From assembly GCF_004745425.1 (NCBI RefSeq), contig NZ_PGGK01000009.1, forward strand, positions 33,342-97,341: a DNA stretch of 64,000 bases, read 5' to 3'. Position 1 is the stretch's first letter. Each line of letters opens with the position of its first letter. The notes beneath the pieces are model-generated. The model was not told the origin of the DNA. It made no database searches and worked only from the letters and a program-made list of their open reading frames with translations. Below, piece by piece: positions 1 to 8,152 of the stretch. Position numbers and translations under genes: made by a program. This DNA is from Methanolobus halotolerans (GTDB lineage: Archaea > Halobacteriota > Methanosarcinia > Methanosarcinales > Methanosarcinaceae).

Positions 1-1226
1 TTTTTTGCAGTTGGGAACTTGCGTCTGATATCTGCGACATAATTTCCATTCTCGATGTAAAGTGAGAAGGTCTCATTCGATCCTTCATATTTGGATCTGA
101 AACTTTGTGCATGACTACGTACCCATACAGGTGGTCCCTGATGTTTTTTAACCCGTGGGAGGGTGGATGAGATAAGTTCCACAAGAACGATCGATCTCCC
201 GTTTGCCCATGTACCACTGTTGAGCACTGTGAACTCATACTGCTCCAGTAATGCCCTGATATTTGTTTGCATTTTATCAAGCTGTGGATATAGCACATCC
301 TCCACAACATCCGGGGTATCGAAAACAATTGCCAGGAATGAGCTTTCACGCTCTTGAATAAGTATATGGATCTCCCTGTCATCGAGGGGCTCCTGCGGTT
401 CGGGGAAAAAGAATCTCAACGAAGGACCATCAAGATAGGAACGGCACGCTTCTATGAACTGAGCAAATCTGTCGATAGAGAGTGCAGCAGCAACATTTCT
501 CCTGGGGTCGGTGGGATCCACAACCACAAGGGACTCTTTGTGGTCCACACTTCCATGTCCTGCCAGATCGATCACCATCCCTGGCTTCCACTCGCACGCA
601 TTGAAAACGACTTTTTTGAAAGAACCATAATGGATAACCAGCAGTTCCGTTAGGTATCCTGAGAATCCCTGGGTGCGCAGTTCGGAGCCATAGACACCGG
701 TCCCTTTCATGAACTGCTTCAATATCATGACGTCATCCTGAAGGTTATTGATGTGCTCTTTAACGAATCTGTTATGGAAAGGTGTCCTGTCGACTGCTGA
801 TTTTATGTTAGATGCCGAGCTAACAGCAAAACATGGAACCACATCCACATCGAATCCTCTGTATCTCATATTGAGATAAGGATGTTCCGCATACCTCTCC
901 TCATAGGTTTCCGCCTCCTTTGCAAGTTCTCTGGCAATGAGAAGGCCCGATGATTCAAGTTCCTCCCGGCTGGTCTCCTCTGGAAATGAGATGAAGATGT
1001 CAAGGTCATGGGTGCCTGATATCCATGTACCTCTGGCAGCAGAACCTACAAGCATCGCCCTGGTTGCTACCCCCAGTTTCCCGGCTGCAATATCTGCTTT
1101 CTCAAGCAACTCATCAACAGTCAGGCAGAGTCTCTTCTTCTCTTGTGCGGAAGGCTTGATTTTTTTTAGAACACGTTGTTCTATTGCAGATCCAGGGTTC
1201 TTTTCATTGATCATTGTTCTGTCCAT
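1..1226 (-). CDS. cca: CCA-adding tRNA nucleotidyltransferase, archaeal class I (3' end outside window)
   Basis: The enzyme adds or repairs the 3' CCA of tRNAs without a nucleic acid template. About 408 residues are visible and no stop codon is reached, so the C-terminus is missing (family length is roughly 440-460). The Pol-beta type nucleotidyltransferase signature is clear: GSAARGTW from residue 61, then DLDIF with Asp74 and Asp76 as likely metal ligands. The start is ATG at 1226; an in-frame ATG four codons on is a less likely alternative. proB lies upstream in the same direction, but a 186-base gap with a hairpin separates them, so cca is probably transcribed separately. The family call is firm. 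This gene is needed for tRNAs here that lack an encoded CCA, such as the tRNA-Ser at 24162. Confidence 0.93.
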   Translation of the reverse strand, partial: MDRTMINEKNPGSAIEQRVLKKIKPSAQEKKRLCLTVDELLEKADIAAGKLGVATRAMLVGSAARGTWISGTHDLDIFISFPEETSREELESSGLLIARELAKEAETYEERYAEHPYLNMRYRGFDVDVVPCFAVSSASNIKSAVDRTPFHNRFVKEHINNLQDDVMILKQFMKGTGVYGSELRTQGFSGYLTELLVIHYGSFKKVVFNACEWKPGMVIDLAGHGSVDHKESLVVVDPTDPRRNVAAALSIDRFAQFIEACRSYLDGPSLRFFFPEPQEPLDDREIHILIQERESSFLAIVFDTPDVVEDVLYPQLDKMQTNIRALLEQYEFTVLNSGTWANGRSIVLVELISSTLPRVKKHQGPPVWVRSHAQSFRSKYEGSNETFSLYIENGNYVADIRRKFPTAK

Positions 1227-1385
1227 TGTTAGTACTTTTTTCAGATATCAAGTTTTGTATGGTTCAGATATGGTCCTGCCTTCGGATCCTGAATCGTACA
1301 AAAGCTCCAGAAAGCAAAAAGTGGGCTATGGGATGCTGACAGATACGATCGGATATTATGTGTCCTTAAAATTAGTGAAGGTATA

Positions 1386-1407
1386 AGGGAAGGTGCCACT
1401 TTTCCCT
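1386..1407 (-). terminator. Hairpin behind proB
   Basis: AGGGAA at 1386-1391 pairs with TTCCCT at 1402-1407 around a 10-base loop. It sits directly after the proB stop on the minus strand. It could end the proAB transcript before cca. The short stem and weak T tract make the call modest. Confidence 0.4.
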
Positions 1408-1412
1408 ATATA

Positions 1413-2546
1413 TCATTCCTTACTGAAATGTCCAATATTTTCTTTTTTCACGACATGGTTATAGTTCTTATAACCAAGGATGTCGGCTATCGTATCCGTA
1501 TGCATACCTTTAATCTTTTCCAGTTCCCCTGAACTGTAATCGGTGATTCCCTTGGCAAAGGTAACACCATTACATTTTATCTCTATAATATCTCCCCTGC
1601 CGAAACTGCCTTCCACACTGATTACGCCCGAAGGCAGCAGGCTCATGCTGTTAAGAATGGCATCCCTTGCACCCGCATCAACCTCCACTGAGCCGCATGT
1701 TTTGGAGAGTAGTATCCACCTGATCCTGTTCTTGTGGACTTCCTGGTTCGCGACGAAAAGGGTACCTATATCCTCAGCATCCAGAACCCTTTTGATAATG
1801 CTCTCGGCTTTGCTGTTCGCAATTATCATGTTGCAACCAGCCATGTGGCATATCTTGGCGGCTTCTATCTTTGTCCTCATTCCGCCGACACCTTTCATGC
1901 TGGTCGGGCTGCCACCGTAACTTTCCACCTCTGGAGTGATCTCATAGATAACACTTATGAAATTAGCATCCTGATTACGTTTAGGGTTCTTATCATAGAG
2001 GCCGTCGATATCGGAAAGTATTATCAGGAGGTCCGCTTCTATCTTACTTGCTACCATTGCAGAGAGCTTATCGTTGTCACCGAAGGTGGCTTCGATCTCG
2101 TTAACACAGGTAGGGTCGTTCTCATTGATTATGGGGATGACCCCATAGCTGAGCAATGTGGATATGCTGTTCCTCAGGTTCAGGTATGTGAGCCTGTTTG
2201 AGAAAGATTCGTATGTAAGCAGGATCTGTGCGACTTTAAGGTTGTACCTGGAAAAGGAGTTGCTCCACTCCTGCATGAGCACACTCTGGCCTACGGCTGC
2301 ACAGGCCTGCCTGACTGGTATTTCCCTGGGCCGGCTGTCAAAGCTGAGCATATCAATACCTATGCCTATCGCACCTGAGCTTACAAGGATTACCTTTTTG
2401 CCTGTTTCATGCAGAGCTGCCACCTGGGAAGCGAGCCTGTCCATAAATGGACGATCGAGATTTCCATCTTCCGTATTAATAGAAGATGTGCCGATCTTTA
2501 TTACTATCTTGTTGATATCGTTGAAGATCTCTTTGCGGTCGAGCAA
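1413..2546 (-). CDS. proB: Glutamate 5-kinase
   Basis: Phosphorylates glutamate to gamma-glutamyl phosphate, the first step of proline synthesis in the cytoplasm. The 377-residue protein has an amino acid kinase domain: VIKIGTSSIN near residue 15, VSSGAIGIG near 55 and NENDPT near 140. A C-terminal PUA-like domain follows from about residue 280, as in the long bacterial-type ProB. The start is TTG, preceded by AGAGG at a 7-base spacing; no nearby ATG fits. proA lies 41 bases upstream on the same strand, so the pair forms a proA-proB operon. No proC is present in the window. The family is certain; the TTG start is well supported. Confidence 0.95.
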   Translation of the reverse strand: MLDRKEIFNDINKIVIKIGTSSINTEDGNLDRPFMDRLASQVAALHETGKKVILVSSGAIGIGIDMLSFDSRPREIPVRQACAAVGQSVLMQEWSNSFSRYNLKVAQILLTYESFSNRLTYLNLRNSISTLLSYGVIPIINENDPTCVNEIEATFGDNDKLSAMVASKIEADLLIILSDIDGLYDKNPKRNQDANFISVIYEITPEVESYGGSPTSMKGVGGMRTKIEAAKICHMAGCNMIIANSKAESIIKRVLDAEDIGTLFVANQEVHKNRIRWILLSKTCGSVEVDAGARDAILNSMSLLPSGVISVEGSFGRGDIIEIKCNGVTFAKGITDYSSGELEKIKGMHTDTIADILGYKNYNHVVKKENIGHFSKE

Positions 2547-2587
2547 AAGTATGCCTCTGTTGTAAATTGTATCTGATCGTTTACAGT

Positions 2588-3949
2588 TTATTCCGATGTA
2601 GTGTCAAGTACGTCCGAGATCTTCCTGTTAATCTTCCTGTGCGTGAATTTTCGGGCTTCAGGTCCGGCGTAGTCTGCTACTTTGTCACCGTCTCCAACAA
2701 GTATGTACTTGTAGATAAGCAGTCCTTCCATACCAACAGGTCCTCTGGCATGGATCTTGTTGGTGCTGATGCCAACCTCAGCACCTTTTCCGTACCTGAA
2801 GCCATCTGCAAATCTCGTGGAAGCGTTGATCATGACGCTGGATGAGTCTACAAGGTCTGTAAATACTTTTCTCTTGAACTTGTTTTCGGTTATGATGGCA
2901 TCTGTGTGATGTGAGCCATAGGTATTGATGTGTTCTATTGCTTCATCCATCGATCCGACTATTTTGATAGAAATTATAAGGTCGTTGTATTCGGTACTCC
3001 AGTCATCTTCGGTGGCTCTGAGGATGCTTTTAAGAAAATCTATCATTTCCAGGATAGCATAGGACTGTTCATCGCAGCGCATTTCCACCCCGGATTCATC
3101 AAACATCTTTGCCATTGTAGGCAGGAACTTCTCAGCGGCCTTCTCATGGACAAGCAGTGTTTCCATTGCATTGCAGACAGCAGGATACTGGGCCTTGGAG
3201 TCAAAACAGATGTCGTATGCCTTTGTGAGGTCTGCATCGCTATCGACATATACGTGGCAGATACCGTCTGCGTGGCCGAGGACCGGTATCTTTGTGTGGT
3301 CCTGCATGTATTTTACAAACGCATTGGACCCCCTTGGGATAAGCAGGTCTATGTATGTGTCCATGCTCAGGATATCGTTGACCTCCTCCCTTGTTTCCAT
3401 CAACTGGAATGCACCTTCCGGCATGCTCTTTACGGATTCTGCGGCTTCATTTAAGAGATCGAATATAACACGGTTGGAATTGAGTGCTTCGCTTCCCCCT
3501 TTGAATATGGTGGCATTCCCGCTTTTCAGACAGAGGGACATTACCTGTGGCACTACATCGGGACGTGCCTCAAATATCACACCAATGAGCCCGATCGGAC
3601 AGCTTACCTGGTAGAGCTCAAGCCCCTGGTCAAGTTCAAGGGCGCCGATGGTCTTACCAACAGGTTCCTCAAGTTCTACAACATCACGGATACCTTCGAT
3701 CATTCCACTTATCTTGCTGTCACTTACCTTGAGTCTGTCTACAAGTGCCTGTGAAAGCTCACCTTTCCTTTTCAATTTCTCTGCAGTCTCAACGTCCTTC
3801 TGGTTTGCTGCAAGAATCTTATCACGATTATCGTCAAGTGCCTTTGCCATTGCTTGAAGAGCAGAGTTCTTTGCCTGCGTGCTGACACTTGCAAGGATTA
3901 TGGATGCTTTTTTTGCCTCAACGACCTTTTCTTCAATTTCCAGAACCAT
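2588..3949 (-). CDS. proA: Gamma-glutamyl phosphate reductase
   Basis: Reduces gamma-glutamyl phosphate with NADPH to glutamate semialdehyde, which cyclises on the way to proline. The protein belongs to the aldehyde dehydrogenase superfamily. The nucleotide-binding part includes GLIGVIFEARPDVVPQV, the probable catalytic Cys lies in PAVCNAMETL, and the conserved RFADGFRYGKGAEVGIST is near the C-terminus. I chose ATG at 3949 over GTG at 3961 because AGGTGG lies 8 bases before the ATG and nothing suitable precedes the GTG. It is the first gene of the proA-proB unit and is divergent from iorA across a 267-base region containing an inverted repeat. Confidence 0.95.
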   Translation of the reverse strand: MVLEIEEKVVEAKKASIILASVSTQAKNSALQAMAKALDDNRDKILAANQKDVETAEKLKRKGELSQALVDRLKVSDSKISGMIEGIRDVVELEEPVGKTIGALELDQGLELYQVSCPIGLIGVIFEARPDVVPQVMSLCLKSGNATIFKGGSEALNSNRVIFDLLNEAAESVKSMPEGAFQLMETREEVNDILSMDTYIDLLIPRGSNAFVKYMQDHTKIPVLGHADGICHVYVDSDADLTKAYDICFDSKAQYPAVCNAMETLLVHEKAAEKFLPTMAKMFDESGVEMRCDEQSYAILEMIDFLKSILRATEDDWSTEYNDLIISIKIVGSMDEAIEHINTYGSHHTDAIITENKFKRKVFTDLVDSSSVMINASTRFADGFRYGKGAEVGISTNKIHARGPVGMEGLLIYKYILVGDGDKVADYAGPEARKFTHRKINRKISDVLDTTSE

Positions 3950-4007
3950 GAAATGGACCACCTTGGGTTTATTAAAAGAGGGATGTAAGATTACTAAGAG
4001 TCTCTAT

Positions 4008-4016
4008 TATATACTA
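4008..4016 (-). promoter_or_regulatory. TATA box for proA-proB
   Basis: The minus strand reads AGTATATAATAG here. Transcription about 25 bases downstream would begin near 3985, giving a leader of about 35 bases before the proA ATG. This is inferred from composition and spacing only. Confidence 0.5.
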
Positions 4017-4018
4017 TA

Positions 4019-4153
4019 GTGATAGTGCACATTGTTCTTTGCTCTTATACTTATCGATAATGAAGTTGAGTATTCAAAATTCAATCGCAGGGTTCATTAG
4101 TTGGAGTTTTCTTTTATGGCTTTCAAAGAACAAACAATGTCACTCACTGTCAC
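4019..4153. repeat. Imperfect inverted repeat between divergent proA and iorA
   Basis: The left arm is 4019-4041 (core CACATTGTTCTTTG). The right arm is 4124-4153 (core CAAAGAACAAACAATGT). Arms match as reverse complements apart from a 4-base and a 3-base insertion in the right arm. About 82 bases separate the arms. The repeat could be a pair of regulator sites serving the two divergent operons, or the relic of a small inverted-repeat element. Confidence 0.5.
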
Positions 4154-4164
4154 GGTTTCGCCTT

Positions 4165-4183
4165 CTTTAGATATCTTTATTAA
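4165..4183 (+). promoter_or_regulatory. Putative iorAB promoter
   Basis: The AT-rich run TTTAGATATC then TTTATTAA precedes iorA by 35-50 bases, which suits an archaeal TATA box with a short leader. Two overlapping candidates exist and I cannot choose between them. Confidence 0.35.
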
Positions 4184-4216
4184 TAATCGTTAAGTATACG
4201 CTGGCAGGAGATTCTC

Positions 4217-6046
4217 ATGAGAAAACGCGAGTATATGCTTGGAAACGTTGCAATCGCGCGCGGTATCGTTGAAGGGGGAGGACAGGTCATATCCGGGTAT
4301 CCGGGGACCCCGTCTTCCGAGATTATTGGTACACTGGCAATAATGAAGGAAAGGGATTTTTACGTAGAATGGTCGGTCAATGAGAAGGTTGCCCTTGAGG
4401 TGGCAGCCGGTGCTTCTATGGCAGGCGTACGTTCCGTGGTTACTATGAAACATGTCGGGCTCAACGTTGCAGCAGACCCTCTGATGACTCTCGCATACAC
4501 CGGTATCAAGGGCAGTATGGTCATCATAGTTGCAGATGACCCCTCATGCCACTCATCACAGAACGAGCAGGATACCCGCAGGTATTCACAATTCTCTCTC
4601 ATTCCGTGCCTGGATCCTTGCACTCCTCAGGAAGCAAAGGACATGATGCCATATGCGTTTGAAATATCCAACCGGCTGCAGATACCTGTGATCTTCAGGC
4701 CCACGACACGCATATCTCATGGCAAGTCCGATGTGGAACTCGGGCCTGTATGCGAAGACAGGCCTGCTGCGGATTTCCGGAAAGATCTTCAAAGGTGGGT
4801 CATGGTGCCCAGCAATGCCAGAGTACAGCACGGTCGCCTTCTGGAGCTTCAGAAGGACATCCTCGATGAACTTGGGGACTCTCCCTGGAACAAGCTGGAC
4901 ATCCGCGAGGATACCAGACTTGGTGTCATTGCATCTGGTATTGCCTCCGTCTATGCAAGAGAAGCTATCATAAAGCAGGATGTGGATGCATCTTTCCTCA
5001 AGATCGGGACCTGTCCTGTTCCTGTGAATAAGATACGTACCTTGCTTGAGAACACTGACACAGTGATCGTTTTCGAGGAAATGGAGCCTGTAGTTGAGGA
5101 ACAGGTAAGGATCATAGCACAGGAAACGGGCTCAAACGTAGAGATAATCGGCAAAATACAGGGTCCTGTCCCAAGAATATTCGAGCTCAATGCCGATATA
5201 TGTGCGGATGTCCTTGCAGAGGTTCTCGGACTTGAAAGAACCGATGTTCCAATTGATACGGGTGAGGATTTCGATTACGATGCATGCAGGATAGAGCTGC
5301 CGATGCGTCCTCCTGTCATGTGTCCGGGATGTTCTCACAGGGCAACCTTCCATGTAATGAAAAAAGTGTATGGCAAGGATGCCATTTTCCCCAGTGACAT
5401 AGGTTGCTACACTCTTGGGATCCAGAGCGGCACTGTTGACACCACGCTCTGTATGGGTGGAAGCATAACCGTTGCAAGTGGGATGTATCAGGCAGGTGAG
5501 AAAAAACCAATATGCTGTTCCATTGGCGATTCCACATTTTTCCACACCGGGATGAATGGTCTTCTCAATGCTATTTATAATAAGGCTGATATCACTGTTA
5601 CCATTGTTGATAACCGTATCACTGCAATGACCGGTCACCAGCCAAATCCTGGTATGGGAAAGACTGCCACTGGTGAAGATACCGTGGCAGTTTCTCTGGA
5701 AGCTCTTTGCAGGAGCATGGGTGCCGGATTCGTGCAAAGCATTAACCCGTATGACCTCAAACAGACTGAAGAGGTCTTCAAGAGGGCAAAGGACTACAAG
5801 GGGACATCTGTTGTGATCACCAATCAGCTCTGTGTCATCGATGCAAAACGTTCTGGGATCCGCAGGAAGCCATTTACCATCGATGCTGATGAATGTGTTG
5901 GATGTAAGTTGTGCGTAAATCTCGGTTGTCCTGCAATTGAGTTTGACATTAAGTCCAAAAAGGCATCCATCAATATTATGTGCACCGGCTGTGGTGTGTG
6001 TGCAAGTATGTGTAAGTTCGATGCCATCTATGAGGTGAAAAAATGA
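4217..6046 (+). CDS. iorA: Indolepyruvate:ferredoxin oxidoreductase, alpha subunit
   Basis: Large subunit of the thiamine diphosphate enzyme that oxidatively decarboxylates aryl pyruvates to aryl-acyl-CoA, reducing ferredoxin. In methanogens it can also run in the direction of aromatic amino acid synthesis from aryl acids. The 609 residues hold an N-terminal pyrimidine-type domain (GYPGTPSSEI near 28), a ThDP domain with CPGCSHR near 375 and GDSTFFHTGM near 437, and a C-terminal double ferredoxin with CVGCKLCVNLGC and CTGCGVCASMC. The start is ATG at 4217 behind GCAGGAGA. The last four bases overlap iorB (ATGA), so translation is coupled. All expected domains are present. Confidence 0.96.
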   Translation: MRKREYMLGNVAIARGIVEGGGQVISGYPGTPSSEIIGTLAIMKERDFYVEWSVNEKVALEVAAGASMAGVRSVVTMKHVGLNVAADPLMTLAYTGIKGSMVIIVADDPSCHSSQNEQDTRRYSQFSLIPCLDPCTPQEAKDMMPYAFEISNRLQIPVIFRPTTRISHGKSDVELGPVCEDRPAADFRKDLQRWVMVPSNARVQHGRLLELQKDILDELGDSPWNKLDIREDTRLGVIASGIASVYAREAIIKQDVDASFLKIGTCPVPVNKIRTLLENTDTVIVFEEMEPVVEEQVRIIAQETGSNVEIIGKIQGPVPRIFELNADICADVLAEVLGLERTDVPIDTGEDFDYDACRIELPMRPPVMCPGCSHRATFHVMKKVYGKDAIFPSDIGCYTLGIQSGTVDTTLCMGGSITVASGMYQAGEKKPICCSIGDSTFFHTGMNGLLNAIYNKADITVTIVDNRITAMTGHQPNPGMGKTATGEDTVAVSLEALCRSMGAGFVQSINPYDLKQTEEVFKRAKDYKGTSVVITNQLCVIDAKRSGIRRKPFTIDADECVGCKLCVNLGCPAIEFDIKSKKASINIMCTGCGVCASMCKFDAIYEVKK

Positions 6047-6639
6047 GTGCTCCGGGAATATCCAATTTCGATCTTGTAATTGCCGGCGTGGGAGGACAAG
6101 GTACTATCCTTGCATCCGACATAATAGGCAAAGCTGCTGTAAAGGAGAATATGTCCGTGCGTGCGGCAGAGACCCATGGGATGGCCCAGCGTGGGGGGTC
6201 CGTGGTCAATCACATCAGGCTTGGATGTGAACTTGGTTCCATGATCCCTCTGAAAGGTGCGGATGTGTTGCTTGCCCTGGAACCAAGTGAGGCACTGAGG
6301 TATATGGATTACCTTTCCGAAGATGGGATCATAATAGTGAACACCGAACCGATCTTTCCTGTGACTGTGACTTCGGGACTCTGTACTTATCCGGATGTGG
6401 ATGCGATTGTCTCGGCCATGGAAGATAAAAGAAAAGTTAAAGCATTCAATGCCAGTGAGCTTGCAAAAGAGGCAGGACATCCACAATCCATGAATGTTGT
6501 AATGGTAGGTGCAATCTCAAATCACCTGCCTGTGTCTGTCGATTTCCTGCTGGAATGTGTAAGAGAGCTTGTTCCTTCAAAGACCGTTGATATAAATGTC
6601 AGGGCCTTTGAGATGGGAAGGTCTGTAACACAGGGATGA
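6043..6639 (+). CDS. iorB: Indolepyruvate:ferredoxin oxidoreductase, beta subunit
   Basis: Small subunit of the IorAB complex; it carries the pyruvate ferredoxin oxidoreductase gamma-type domain that helps bind CoA and substrate. The N-terminal glycine-rich motif VIAGVGGQGTILASDI and the following ETHGMAQRGG are family hallmarks. The 198-residue length is normal. The start ATG overlaps the iorA stop. The pair is followed by a strong hairpin at 6633-6654, so the operon appears to be just these two genes. Confidence 0.95.
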   Translation: MSAPGISNFDLVIAGVGGQGTILASDIIGKAAVKENMSVRAAETHGMAQRGGSVVNHIRLGCELGSMIPLKGADVLLALEPSEALRYMDYLSEDGIIIVNTEPIFPVTVTSGLCTYPDVDAIVSAMEDKRKVKAFNASELAKEAGHPQSMNVVMVGAISNHLPVSVDFLLECVRELVPSKTVDINVRAFEMGRSVTQG

Positions 6640-6654
6640 CCTTCAGGTCATCCC
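6633..6654. terminator. Strong hairpin between convergent iorB and galU
   Basis: GGGATGACC (6633-6641), loop TTCA, GGTCATCCC (6646-6654) form a perfect 9-base-pair stem. It overlaps the iorB stop codon and ends 20 bases before the galU stop. T-rich sequence follows on the plus strand, so it may terminate either or both operons. Confidence 0.65.
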
Positions 6655-6673
6655 ATTTACATCTTTTGTTGTC

Positions 6674-7600
6674 TTATTTAACTATACTTTCAGGCCTGCA
6701 GTTCTTTTGGTTACCTGATCTTGAATTATCATTGACGTGCATCTGTTTACTTTTGATATGTTCTTCTATTTGCTCTTGCATATCTTTGTTCTTGAGAGCA
6801 AAATCTATGATGGCCTTAACATATTCAACTTTATCTCCGGTATCGTACCTTTTACCACTGAACCTGTATGCGTATATCATCTGTTCTTCATTTAAAAGGC
6901 GTATGGCATCGGTAAGTTGTACTTCATTGCCGACCCCCATTGCAGTTTCCTTTATGCAGTCCAGTATCTCGGGTGTGAAAACATATCTTCCGATGGCACC
7001 TATATTAGATGGGGCATCTTCCGGCTTTGGTTTCTCTACTATGTCTTCCAGTGTGTATAGGGAATCGTCCATGGCTTTGCCTTTAATAATTCCATAGCTG
7101 CTGATCTTTTCTCTGGGCACCTCTTCCACTGCTATTGTGGAACGTCCGTACTTGAGGAAGTTATCTATCAACTGTTTGGTGCATGGTTTTTCATTTACGA
7201 TAATGTCGTCACCAAGCAGTACTGCAAAGGGTTCGTCGTTGATGTGCTTCCTTGCTGTGAAGATTGCATCACCGAGTCCCCGGGGCTCTTTCTGCCTGAT
7301 GTAGTGGATATCGACCATGGAGGAGATATCCTGTACTATCTTTAAGAGATTCTCACTGTTTTTTTTCCGAAGGTGATTCTCAAGTTCCGGTGAGTCGTCG
7401 AAATAATCCTCAATGGATCTTTTGCTTCTGCCTGTAATGAACACGATGTCGTCTATTCCTGATGCTATGGCTTCCTCTACTACATAATGGATCACTGGCT
7501 TGTCTATTATCGGGAGCATTTCTTTTGGCATGGATTTTGTCGCGGGAAGGAACCTTGTTCCAAGCCCTGCAACGGGTATTACGGCTTTTTTGACTTCCAC
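6674..7600 (-). CDS. galU: UTP--glucose-1-phosphate uridylyltransferase
   Basis: Makes UDP-glucose from UTP and glucose-1-phosphate, feeding surface glycan and nucleotide-sugar pathways. The 308-residue protein opens with the sugar nucleotidyltransferase signature AGLGTRFLPATKSMPKEMLP, followed by DKPVIHYVVEEA and GDDIIVNE with the catalytic-site Asp. It lacks the C-terminal hexapeptide repeats of the RmlA/GlmU-type enzymes, which favours GalU. The start is GTG at 7600, with GGAG 7 bases upstream; the overlapping ATG is out of frame. A minus-strand TATA box lies at 7651-7658. It stands alone, convergent with iorB and divergent from the ribosomal operon. Confidence 0.92.
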   Translation of the reverse strand: MEVKKAVIPVAGLGTRFLPATKSMPKEMLPIIDKPVIHYVVEEAIASGIDDIVFITGRSKRSIEDYFDDSPELENHLRKKNSENLLKIVQDISSMVDIHYIRQKEPRGLGDAIFTARKHINDEPFAVLLGDDIIVNEKPCTKQLIDNFLKYGRSTIAVEEVPREKISSYGIIKGKAMDDSLYTLEDIVEKPKPEDAPSNIGAIGRYVFTPEILDCIKETAMGVGNEVQLTDAIRLLNEEQMIYAYRFSGKRYDTGDKVEYVKAIIDFALKNKDMQEQIEEHIKSKQMHVNDNSRSGNQKNCRPESIVK

Positions 7601-7650
7601 ATTCTAACTCCTGTTATACGTTTCAGGTTTTTAATATAACTGCATTAATA

Positions 7651-7658
7651 CTTATATG
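7651..7658 (-). promoter_or_regulatory. TATA box for galU
   Basis: The minus strand reads CCATATAAG, about 50 bases before the GTG start. The predicted transcript start is near 7626, leaving a leader of about 25 bases that contains the GGAG ribosome site. Confidence 0.5.
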
Positions 7659-7744
7659 GTTTGATATGGTTTTTTGATTTACTTCACGAAATTTTGCATT
7701 GATTGTTTGTTGTCTTTCAGGATTACCTCCTTTTCATGCAAAGA

Positions 7745-7753
7745 TTATAAATA
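7745..7753 (+). promoter_or_regulatory. TATA box for the ribosomal superoperon
   Basis: TTATAAATA preceded by purine-rich AAAGA fits an archaeal BRE/TATA element. It is the best candidate upstream of L3 and predicts transcription from about 7778, some 375 bases before the L3 start. A weaker TTTAAATC near 7908 could be a second promoter giving a leader of about 215 bases. Confidence 0.5.
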
Positions 7754-7778
7754 CTTAATTTACGTTTAATGGCGCAAC

Positions 7779-8152
7779 GTTAGATTAAGTGAAGGATATC
7801 TAGCTGAATTAAACTTACAGTGCGAAAAAGTCGGATTTAACATAAAGTATAGGGCCTCTTCAAGAATGCCCGTCGTGTACAATTCAGTACATAACAATGC
7901 AGAGATGTTTAAATCTTTTCGAGATGACACCGGAGTTTGCCCCCTTTATGGGTATGCCAAGGTCCGTCAATGATATGGAAACGGCAGGTCGCTACGCTGA
8001 ATGCGTGTACGATAGTATACGTGGAGTTCACATAGCGTTATTACCGTCTGAATCAGGTTGATTCTGGTAGACTTGATGACTTTTTTGCATCTTGACCATG
8101 CATTTTCGTGTGGTCCCACTTAAGAATAAAATGTGTAATCAGGAGAATAAGA
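7779..8152 (+). promoter_or_regulatory. Long structured leader before L3 (no confident gene)
   Basis: This 374-base stretch fills the gap before L3 and holds no complete gene I can support. Seen directly: a hairpin with stem GAATCA/TGATTC and loop GGT just before the ribosome site, extended outward by GTCT/AGAC; and a helix ACGCT/AGCGT enclosing CGTGTAC-GATA-GTATACG. One forward frame stays open for about 75 codons from 7773 without a usable start, and a second frame is open over the last 45 codons, so a decayed gene is possible. The most likely reading is a regulatory leader for the ribosomal operon. It does not resemble SRP RNA or RNase P RNA. Confidence 0.4.

Noticed and set aside
937..1386. 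Plus-strand frame of 149 codons across cca
   Set aside because: It is antisense to the clear CCA-adding enzyme and has no ribosome site or family.
5132..5737. Minus-strand frame of 201 codons inside iorA
   Set aside because: Shadow of iorA; the plus strand has unbroken family motifs over the whole length.
7866..7968. Short plus-strand frame starting ATG CCC in the L3 leader
   Set aside because: Only 34 codons, no ribosome site and no family. The surrounding frames suggest at most a decayed gene.
7779..8100. SRP RNA or RNase P RNA in the L3 leader
   Set aside because: The conserved helix 8 sequence of SRP RNA and the conserved regions of RNase P RNA are not present.
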